In this document: positions 32,144 to 37,789 of the stretch, piece by piece | Layout: each line of letters begins with the position of its first letter | Numbering within the stretch: the first letter of the stretch is position 1 | Source of the DNA: Bacteroidales bacterium | GTDB lineage: Bacteria; Bacteroidota; Bacteroidia; Bacteroidales; UBA932 | Assembly (NCBI GenBank): GCA_017461285.1 | Contig: JAFTYS010000081.1 | Span: 1-37,789, forward strand | Direction of reading: 5' to 3' | Length of the DNA: 37,789 bases | Made by a program: the position numbers and the translations under genes | Notes under the pieces: generated by a model | Database searches by the model: none | Told to the model about the DNA's origin: nothing | The model's input: the letters and a program-made list of their open reading frames with translations, nothing else

Positions 32144-32812
32144 TTAAAGTTGCCAATCAATCGGCACTTTGCCTTGGGCCGCCAGCAAAGCATTGGTCTG
32201 CGAGAAATGGCGGCAGCCGAAGAAGGCGCCACGGGCCAGAGGAGACGGGTGGGCTGCCTCCAGGACATGGTGACGCGACCTGTCGATCAGAGCGCTCTTG
32301 CTACGTGCGAAATTGCCCCAAAGAAGGAACACGACACCGTCGCAATTGTCTGATATGTATCTTATTACAGCATCCGTAAACTCTTCCCATCCGATCTTGC
32401 CATGAGATGCCGGAGCCCCGGCGCGGACAGTCAGAACGGCGTTCAGCAGAAGCACTCCCTGACGGGCCCATTTCTCCAGATCAGGGTATCCGCTCATTCT
32501 TACTCCAAGATCTGATTCGATCTCCTTGAAGATGTTCTTGAGAGACGGCGGAGCCGGAACTCCCGCGGAAACAGAGAACGAAAGACCGTGGGCCTGGCCA
32601 GGCCCATGATACGGATCCTGCCCCAGGATAACCACTTTCACCTTGTCCACCGGCGTCAGTTCGAATGCCCGGAAAATCTGGCTTCCGGGAGGATAGATCT
32701 TCCTGCCTTCAGCCTTTTCCTCATGCAGAAAACGCACCAGCGATTCGAAATACGGTTTCCCGAATTCGCCCGCCAGCGCGTTTTTCCAACTCTCTTCTAT
32801 GCGTACCTGCAT
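32144..32812 (-). CDS. ung: Uracil-DNA glycosylase (family 1)
   Basis: Ung removes uracil from DNA. The 222-residue protein has the catalytic motif 'GQDPYHGPGQAHGLSFSV' with Asp in DPYH and the C-terminal 'HPSPLARGAFFGCRHFSQTNALL' with the catalytic His. The start overlaps the lon stop by one base (TGATG at 32810-32814), so translational coupling is likely. Confidence 0.97.
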   Translation of the reverse strand: MQVRIEESWKNALAGEFGKPYFESLVRFLHEEKAEGRKIYPPGSQIFRAFELTPVDKVKVVILGQDPYHGPGQAHGLSFSVSAGVPAPPSLKNIFKEIESDLGVRMSGYPDLEKWARQGVLLLNAVLTVRAGAPASHGKIGWEEFTDAVIRYISDNCDGVVFLLWGNFARSKSALIDRSRHHVLEAAHPSPLARGAFFGCRHFSQTNALLAAQGKVPIDWQL

Positions 32813-35223
32813 CAGAATATGTTTTTAATGACTTCGTCTATACTGTTGACGTAGACAAAGGTAAGACCTTTTATGTAAATTTCCTTTATATCCTCCACAT
32901 CTTTTCTATTCTCTTCGGAAATTATGATCGTATGGATACCGGACCTCTTCGCGGCAAGGATCTTCTCCTTTATGCCGCCGACCGGCAGCACACGGCCACG
33001 CAAAGTCATTTCTCCCGTCATCGCGATACCGCTCCTGACCTTCTGTCCACGGTATGCCGACACCATCGAGCTCACCATCGTGATACCCGCCGACGGACCG
33101 TCCTTAGGCACTGCTCCTTCCGGCACATGGACATGGATGTCCTTCTCGATGAATTCCTCGTACGGCATGCCGGTAAGTTCCGGATGCGCCTTGATATACT
33201 GATATGCGATCTGGGCCGATTCCTTCATCACGTCTCCCAGATTACCGGTCATCGAAAGGCTTCCCTTGCCCTTGCTTACAGAGCTCTCGATGAAGAGGAT
33301 CTCGCCTCCCATAGATGTCCACGCAAGTCCGGTAACCACTCCAGGAGCCTCGTTGCCTTTCTGCACATCGTGAGAATTGGTAGGCAGACCGAGATATTCG
33401 CGAAGATGCGCCGGCTTGATCGTCTTGTAATACTTCTCGCCGAGGGTCAGCTTCTTTACTGTGACACGGCATATCTTTGCTATCTGCTTCTCCAGGCCTC
33501 GCACTCCCGACTCACGGGTATATTCCTCGATGATCTTCGTCAAGGCCTCCCTGCTGAAACGGATGGAATCCTTCGGCAGACCATGCTCCTCCAACTGCTT
33601 AGGAATCAGATAGTTCTTCGCAATCTCAATTTTCTCCTCCGCAAGATATCCGCTCACGTTTATCATCTCCATACGGTCCTTGAGAGCCGGCTGGATCGTG
33701 TCGATATTGTTGGCGGTCGTGATGAACATCACGTTTGAAAGATCGTAGTCGATATCCAGATAATTGTCATGGAATGCTGTGTTCTGCTCCGGATCGAGAG
33801 CCTCGAGGAGAGCCGACGAAGGATCGCCCTTGAAGTCGCTGCTGAGCTTGTCGACCTCGTCAAGCACGATTACAGGATTGGATGTCCCGGCACGGTTGAT
33901 ACCGTTCAGGATACGTCCAGGAAGGGCTCCCACATAGGTCTTCCTATGGCCGCGGATCTCGGACTCGTCGTGGACGCCTCCCAAGGCGATACGCACGTAC
34001 TTGCGTCCCAACGCCCTTGCGATAGACTTTCCGAGGCTGGTCTTTCCGACTCCCGGAGGGCCATAGAGGCAGAGGATAGGAGACTTGAGGTCTCCCTTCA
34101 GCTTGAGCACTGCAAGATACTCTATGATCCTCTCCTTGACCCTGTCAAGTCCGAAATGGTCCTCATCCAAGACCTTCTGGGCATTCTTCATGTCGAGATT
34201 GTCGACAGACTTGCTTCCCCAAGGAAGGTCCAGCATGAACTGGATATAGTTGTACTGGATGCTGTAGTCCGGAGAGCTCGGATTGTATCTCTCCAGCTTG
34301 GCCATCTCCTTCTCGAAGATTTCCTGTATGTCCTGCGTCCATTCCTTCTGCTCGGCACGCGCCCTGAGCTGGGTGAACTCCTCCATCTCGTCCATTCCAA
34401 GCTCCTCCTGGATGGTCTTGAGCTGGTTGTTCAGGTAGTATTCCCTCTGCTGCTGGTCGATTTCGGTCTTCACCTTCTGGTTGATCTCCTGCTTGATCTT
34501 CTGGAGCTCCACCTGAGTATCGAGAACCGAAAGAAGCTTCATCGCCCTGGCCTTGATGTCGCCGTACTGAAGAAGCTCGACCTTGTCCATGAAGTTCTCC
34601 ACCTCGATCGTCGTCGCGATGAAATTCACAAGGAACTCGAAGTTGTCGATTCCTTTCAAGGCATTGGCTGCCTCGCGAGGGACAAAGCTCGAAGACTTTA
34701 TGATCTGGACCGCCTTCTCCTTCAGAGATTCGGCGATCATGCGCGTCTGCACATCCGATTCAGGAACAGTGTCATTCACATATCTCACACGTCCGATCAG
34801 ATAAGGATCATGTTCGAATACGGTCTCCAGTTCGAAACGCTTGTAGCCCTGCAGGATAGCGGTCACAGTGCCGTCCGGCATCTCCAGGGTCTTGACGATC
34901 TTGGCCACGGTTCCGAACGGGTAGAGGTCGTCCTGACCCGGATCCTCCACAGACAGATCGTTCTGCGGCACCGCACCGATAAAGGCATTGGCATGCTCCG
35001 CATCCTCTATCAGGCGGATGGATTTCTCCCTTCCTATGGTTATCGGGAACACGGCTCCCGGAAACAGGACCGCATTCCTCAAGGCAAGAATCGGCAATGA
35101 ATCCGGCAGCTGCGACTCATCGATCTTCATCACCCCTTCTCCCTGCATCACCGGAATGATGCTCACCTCCGCACCTGCAGCGGATAAAATGTCATTCATC
35201 ATGTCTTTCATATTTTCCAGCAT
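32812..35223 (-). CDS. lon: ATP-dependent protease Lon
   Basis: Lon degrades misfolded and specific regulatory proteins. The 803-residue protein has the N-terminal substrate domain ('LPILALRNAVLFPGAVFPITIGREKSIRL'), a coiled-coil linker, the AAA+ Walker A 'GPPGVGKTSLGKSIARAL', Walker B 'VIVLDEVDK', and the peptidase domain with catalytic Ser in 'PKDGPSAGITM' and Lys in 'LPVGGIKEKILAAKR'. ATG at 35223 is the earliest plausible start; ATG at 35211 is a possible alternative. An inverted repeat stands in the spacer of its presumed promoter. Confidence 0.98.
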   Translation of the reverse strand: MLENMKDMMNDILSAAGAEVSIIPVMQGEGVMKIDESQLPDSLPILALRNAVLFPGAVFPITIGREKSIRLIEDAEHANAFIGAVPQNDLSVEDPGQDDLYPFGTVAKIVKTLEMPDGTVTAILQGYKRFELETVFEHDPYLIGRVRYVNDTVPESDVQTRMIAESLKEKAVQIIKSSSFVPREAANALKGIDNFEFLVNFIATTIEVENFMDKVELLQYGDIKARAMKLLSVLDTQVELQKIKQEINQKVKTEIDQQQREYYLNNQLKTIQEELGMDEMEEFTQLRARAEQKEWTQDIQEIFEKEMAKLERYNPSSPDYSIQYNYIQFMLDLPWGSKSVDNLDMKNAQKVLDEDHFGLDRVKERIIEYLAVLKLKGDLKSPILCLYGPPGVGKTSLGKSIARALGRKYVRIALGGVHDESEIRGHRKTYVGALPGRILNGINRAGTSNPVIVLDEVDKLSSDFKGDPSSALLEALDPEQNTAFHDNYLDIDYDLSNVMFITTANNIDTIQPALKDRMEMINVSGYLAEEKIEIAKNYLIPKQLEEHGLPKDSIRFSREALTKIIEEYTRESGVRGLEKQIAKICRVTVKKLTLGEKYYKTIKPAHLREYLGLPTNSHDVQKGNEAPGVVTGLAWTSMGGEILFIESSVSKGKGSLSMTGNLGDVMKESAQIAYQYIKAHPELTGMPYEEFIEKDIHVHVPEGAVPKDGPSAGITMVSSMVSAYRGQKVRSGIAMTGEMTLRGRVLPVGGIKEKILAAKRSGIHTIIISEENRKDVEDIKEIYIKGLTFVYVNSIDEVIKNIF

Positions 35224-35263
35224 ATGTATTTCAATCTTTGTTTGTCAACTTGTCACGGGGATT

Positions 35264-35291
35264 CAAAGTCACCCCACTGCCAAAATGGCAG
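35264..35291 (-). promoter_or_regulatory. lon promoter region with palindromic operator
   Basis: On the minus strand TGACTTTG (35264-35271) approximates the -7 TAnnTTTG. Six bases upstream, in the spacer towards -33, lies the perfect inverted repeat CTGCCA-AAA-TGGCAG (35277-35291). A dyad in this position typically binds a repressor. A heat-shock regulator is a natural candidate given that lon follows, but the protein is not identifiable here. Confidence 0.5.
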
Positions 35292-35497
35292 AGTTTCCCC
35301 TATGACGGGGAGACATATGTATATGGTCAATCTCTGTGCCAAGGGTTTTACGTGTCAGGAGTGTCAGACGGAACACATCAAGAGATCGTGCCGCTCAACC
35401 TCATGGCATTCTCTGCCCAATGGCGTGGTGACGAGACCGTACAACTGCCCAAGGTTGGATCATATCCATTAATTTTTAAACATTTATGCGAAAGTAA
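35292..35497. other. lon-hup intergenic stretch
   Basis: The 359 bases between lon and the HU gene hold the lon operator on one side and the HU promoter on the other. Between them, from about 35290 to 35480, the plus strand has an open frame that reads protein-like ('YDGETYVYGQ', 'GFYVSGVSDGTHQEIVPLNL') but lacks a convincing start; it may be a decayed gene fragment. I see no RNA gene or repeat here. Confidence 0.4.
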
Positions 35498-35529
35498 TTT
35501 GCCAATTTCAAAAATTCGCTCTATCTTTG
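35498..35529 (+). promoter_or_regulatory. HU gene promoter, exact Bacteroidota consensus
   Basis: TTTG (35498-35501), a 20-base spacer and TATCTTTG (35522-35529) match both elements exactly. The leader to the HU ATG is about 47 bases and AT-rich. Confidence 0.75.
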
Positions 35530-35582
35530 CGAGCTATATCGGAAAATTTTTTGTGATTTAAAATTTTAAAAGTAAATAAGTT

Positions 35583-35855
35583 ATGACAAAGGCAGAGATC
35601 GTAAACGAAGTTGCTAAAGCAACCGGTATTGAGAAGGCGACAGTTCAGATTGTCGTAGAGGCATTCATGGAGAGCGTAAAGGGCTCTCTTGCAAAGGGTA
35701 ACCCTGTATATCTCCGTGGATTCGGCAGCTTCATCATCAAGCATAGAGCAGAGAAGGCAGCAAGAAACATCACAAAGAACACTACAATGACCATTCCGGC
35801 ACACAACATCCCAGCATTCAAGCCGGCTAAGGTGTTCGTTAACGAGGTGAAATAA
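35583..35855 (+). CDS. hup: HU family DNA-binding protein
   Basis: A 90-residue nucleoid protein that bends and wraps DNA. It has the HU N-terminal helices 'MTKAEIVNEVAKATGIEKATVQIVVEAFMESV' and the beta-arm region 'GNPVYLRGFGSFIIKHRAEKAARNITKNTTMTIPAHNIPAFKPAKVF'. The tip 'NIPAF' is the Ile/Pro kink that intercalates in the minor groove. It is followed by the 30-residue basic protein after 36 bases and has its own exact-consensus promoter. Confidence 0.96.
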   Translation: MTKAEIVNEVAKATGIEKATVQIVVEAFMESVKGSLAKGNPVYLRGFGSFIIKHRAEKAARNITKNTTMTIPAHNIPAFKPAKVFVNEVK

Positions 35856-35891
35856 TTACAACAACAATAATATTTTTAAACCCTTTTAATT

Positions 35892-35984
35892 ATGCCAAAC
35901 GGAAAGAAGCATAAAAGGCACAAGATGGCTACGCACAAGCGCAAGAAGCGCCTGCGTAAGAACAGACACAAGAAGAGAAAGTAA
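35892..35984 (+). CDS. 30-residue basic protein, AURKAIP1/COX24 (mS38/bS22)-like
   Basis: A very small frame, ATG at 35892 to TAA at 35984, starting MPNGKKHKRHKMATHKRKKR and ending RLRKNRHKKRK. It is almost wholly Lys, Arg and His, with the 'KMATHKRKKRLRKNRHK' pattern of the AURKAIP1/COX24 C-terminal domain, the family of mitochondrial mS38 and the small mycobacterial subunit protein bS22. A ribosomal role is therefore likely but inferred. The position between HU and rng is a recurrent one in Bacteroidota. It is too short for most gene finders. A terminator-like hairpin follows at 36019. Confidence 0.8.
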   Translation: MPNGKKHKRHKMATHKRKKRLRKNRHKKRK

Positions 35985-36018
35985 TTTCTCGCAGTGTCTG
36001 CCATTTTAGCAGTCTGCT

Positions 36019-36056
36019 AAAGAGGCTGACCAGGTTGGTCGGCCTCTTTATTTTGA
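36019..36056 (+). terminator. Terminator after the small basic protein gene
   Basis: AAAGAGGC-t-GACC (36019-36031) pairs with GGTC-g-GCCTCTTT (36037-36049), then ATTTTG. It lies 35 bases after the basic-protein stop and 26 before the rng start, so it may end or attenuate the HU transcript. Confidence 0.7.
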
Positions 36057-36081
36057 AATAATCTTATCACTGAAATTCCTG

Positions 36082-37638
36082 ATGGAGTCTGTAAAAGATC
36101 TGATTGTTGACGTAAATTCAACAGAAGTATCGATAGCGCTGATGGAAAACCACAGGCTGATCGAACTGAACAAGGAGTCCAGCGAGGGTCACAACTTTTC
36201 GGTAGGAGATGTATATCTCGGAAAGGTGAAGAAGATTCTTCCGTCCCTCAACGCTGCCTTCGTCGACATCGGAGACGAGAAGGAAGCATTTGTCCACTAT
36301 CTCGACCTGGGTCTTTACTTCGAGGCTTTTGACGAATTCGTCAAGAGAATCAACCCGAACACGGATGCAAAGGGGATATACAAGCACATCAAGCCAGGCA
36401 AGATCCTCGAGAAGGAAGGCCGCATAGAGAACGTGCTCACCCCGGGACAGATGATCATAGTCCAGATCGTAAAGGAACCGATTTCGACAAAAGGGTCACG
36501 ACTGACTGCAGAAATTTCATTGGCAGGACGAAACATCGTACTGCTCCCCTTCGCCGAGAAGGTGAGCGTATCCCAGAAGATTTCTTCCAAAGAGGAGAAA
36601 AGACGACTGGAGACACTTGTAAGGAGCATACTCCCGAAGAATTACGGAGCGATCATCCGCACAGCCGCTGAAGGAAAGAATGCGGCGGTCCTCGATGCGG
36701 AAGTGATCTCGCTGATAGAGAAATGGGAGAACTCCTGGAAGAAACTGGCGAAATCCAAGGGCGTGCAGCTGCTCTTCACAGAGTACAGCAAGACGACCAC
36801 CATCCTCAGAGACCTTCTCAACGACTCGTTCACGAACGTCTATGTGAACAACGAGACCATCTATGAGGAAATCCGCAAGTACATCTCCCTGATCTCACCG
36901 GAGCAGGAGAAGATCGTGAAGCTTTACAAAGACAAGGCGCCGATCTTTGACCACTTCGAAGTAACGAGACAGATAAAGAGTTCATTCGGAAAGGTCGTAC
37001 CCATCAAGCAGGGCGCATACCTTGTGATCGAGCACACAGAAGCATTGCATGTGATCGACGTCAACAGCGGCACACGCTCCAAGAACAAGGAGCAGGAGCA
37101 GAACACATTCGACGTCAACTGCTATGCGGCCGAAGAGATAGCGAGACAGTTACGGCTTCGAGACATGGGAGGCATAGTCGTCGTGGACTTCATCGACATG
37201 GATTCCAACGAGCACAGAAACGCCCTCTACAAGAAGATGGTCGAACTGATGGAATCGGACAGGGCGAAGCATAACGTCCTCCCGCTCACGAAATTCGGTC
37301 TCATGCAGATCACAAGGCAGAGGGTCCGTCCCGCAACCGAGATCAACACCCAGGAGGTTTGCCCGGTCTGCAACGGTACCGGAAAGATAGCGTCAAGTGT
37401 CGTGATAGACGAGGCGATCGAGAGAAGGCTTGCGTACTATGTCATGGAGAAGAAACTGACAAACCTGACATTGAAGGTCAACCCTATCCTCGGATCCTAT
37501 CTCACAAGAGGTCTCTTCTCATCTATCGTCGGAAGATGGAAAAAGAAGTACAGATGCAAGATCGAAGTGGTCGAAACCACCGACTTCACGGTTCTGCAGA
37601 ATGAATTTTACAATGAAAAAGGAGAGAAGCTCGACTAA
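36082..37638 (+). CDS. rng: Ribonuclease G (RNase E/G family)
   Basis: The enzyme cleaves single-stranded RNA 5'-end-dependently and matures 16S rRNA. The 518-residue protein has an embedded S1 domain near the N-terminus ('VGDVYLGKVKKILPSLNAAFVDIGDEKEAFVHYLDLG'), the catalytic metal-binding 'VIDVNSGT' and 'VVDFIDMDS' Asp motifs, and the zinc-link 'CPVCNGTGK' near residue 429. Length fits RNase G rather than RNase E. The stop codon lies in the loop of the terminator hairpin that ends the gene. Confidence 0.96.
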   Translation: MESVKDLIVDVNSTEVSIALMENHRLIELNKESSEGHNFSVGDVYLGKVKKILPSLNAAFVDIGDEKEAFVHYLDLGLYFEAFDEFVKRINPNTDAKGIYKHIKPGKILEKEGRIENVLTPGQMIIVQIVKEPISTKGSRLTAEISLAGRNIVLLPFAEKVSVSQKISSKEEKRRLETLVRSILPKNYGAIIRTAAEGKNAAVLDAEVISLIEKWENSWKKLAKSKGVQLLFTEYSKTTTILRDLLNDSFTNVYVNNETIYEEIRKYISLISPEQEKIVKLYKDKAPIFDHFEVTRQIKSSFGKVVPIKQGAYLVIEHTEALHVIDVNSGTRSKNKEQEQNTFDVNCYAAEEIARQLRLRDMGGIVVVDFIDMDSNEHRNALYKKMVELMESDRAKHNVLPLTKFGLMQITRQRVRPATEINTQEVCPVCNGTGKIASSVVIDEAIERRLAYYVMEKKLTNLTLKVNPILGSYLTRGLFSSIVGRWKKKYRCKIEVVETTDFTVLQNEFYNEKGEKLD

Positions 37639-37656
37639 GAGCTTCTCTCCTTTTTT
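37618..37656 (+). terminator. rng terminator overlapping the stop codon
   Basis: AAAGGAGAGAAGCTC (37618-37632) pairs perfectly with 37639-37653 around loop GACTAA, which includes the rng stop, followed by a run of T to 37656. The reverse strand has an A/T arrangement that could also stop the converging gene. Confidence 0.85.
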
Positions 37657-37789
37657 CTATTCCTCTTCCAGGAACTGGGTCATGTTTTCGGAGTATTTGC
37701 GCCATTTGTCGATCAGGGCCTGCATGTCGTCCGGGAGCTTCGAATCGAAGCGGACCATCTGCTTTGTGCGCGGGTGGACGAAGCCGAGG
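37657..37789 (-). CDS. RluD-type pseudouridine synthase, C-terminal end
   Basis: The right edge cuts this gene; only the last 44 codons are inside. They read LGFVHPRTKQMVRFDSKLP, then DDMQALIDKWRKY and an acidic tail EEE. This is the standard C-terminal block of RluA/RluD-family 23S rRNA pseudouridine synthases ('GF.HP.T...F.S.LP.D....L..WR'). The stop (37657-37659) lies just behind the rng terminator, so the two genes converge. Confidence 0.75.
   Translation of the reverse strand, partial: LGFVHPRTKQMVRFDSKLPDDMQALIDKWRKYSENMTQFLEEE

Noticed and set aside
32063..32379. Two overlapping plus-strand frames antisense to the end of ung
   Set aside because: ung is fully supported on the other strand; these have no recognisable features.
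33769..35100. 443-codon plus-strand frame antisense to lon
   Set aside because: Leu/Arg/His-rich shadow of the Lon coding frame, which has all expected motifs.
1..37789. tRNA, rRNA, CRISPR, IS elements and prophage
   Set aside because: None was seen. The intergenic spaces are short and, apart from the signals listed, contain no tRNA-like cloverleaf, regular direct repeats or transposase.

Overview
The window is a gene-dense stretch of bacterial chromosome from the Bacteroidota, most likely order Bacteroidales. Three things point there: promoters of the Bacteroidota type (TTTG, about 20 bases, TAnnTTTG, exact at recA and at the HU gene) with few strong Shine-Dalgarno sequences; Bacteroidota-type proteins (DUF4954 family, the HU / 30-residue basic protein / RNase G trio, a short Pgi, a 663-codon left-handed-helix protein); and an arginine operon with a transcarbamylase of the Bacteroides N-succinylornithine type. 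An uncultured gut lineage is plausible, but the genus cannot be named from the sequence alone.

Layout. 1-4013 (minus): glycerophosphodiester phosphodiesterase, a GNAT/Mom-like protein of unknown role with a repeat-derived tail, purC, and a TerB-like protein that runs off the left edge. 4116-6220 (plus): pgi, an ECF-like sigma factor and a short, perhaps truncated, anti-sigma-like reading frame. 6171-12047 (minus): rlmN, a patatin fused to an outer-membrane barrel, recX and a DUF4954 protein. 12234-13317 (plus): recA with its own promoter and a perfect 17-bp terminator. 13328-16363 (minus): a small AT-rich DUF4160/DUF2442 pair, a helix-hairpin-helix protein, rsmI and an acidic protein. 16402-16974 (plus): tdk. 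16977-18910 (minus): a small RHH-like protein, an exported TSCPD protein and a GH128-like lipoprotein.

19136-27816 (plus) is a complete arginine pathway: GNAT acyltransferase, argG, argC, argD, argF', argB, argE, argH, several with start/stop overlaps. It begins with a promoter, an inverted repeat at the expected transcription start and a terminator-like leader hairpin. Four copies of one palindromic element lie inside it, two between genes and two inserted in frame within argC and argE. 28057-35223 (minus): lon, ung, coaD, a double-thioredoxin protein, a DUF4384-like exported protein and rmuC. 35583-37638 (plus): HU, a 30-residue basic ribosomal-type protein and rng. The right edge holds the 3' end of an RluD-type pseudouridine synthase gene.

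The most unusual content is the palindromic element family. Each copy has a core of two hairpins whose stems change by compensating substitutions, bracketed by inverted-repeat arms that differ from locus to locus and at two sites include the stop codon of the gene upstream. Two copies are multiples of three long (84 and 105 bases) and are translated as 28- and 35-residue loops in enzymes that otherwise look intact. A different, REP-like repeat makes up about 45 residues near the C-terminus of the protein at 2266-3228. This resembles the Rickettsia palindromic elements that colonise genes in frame. I cannot tell from here whether this family is already catalogued.
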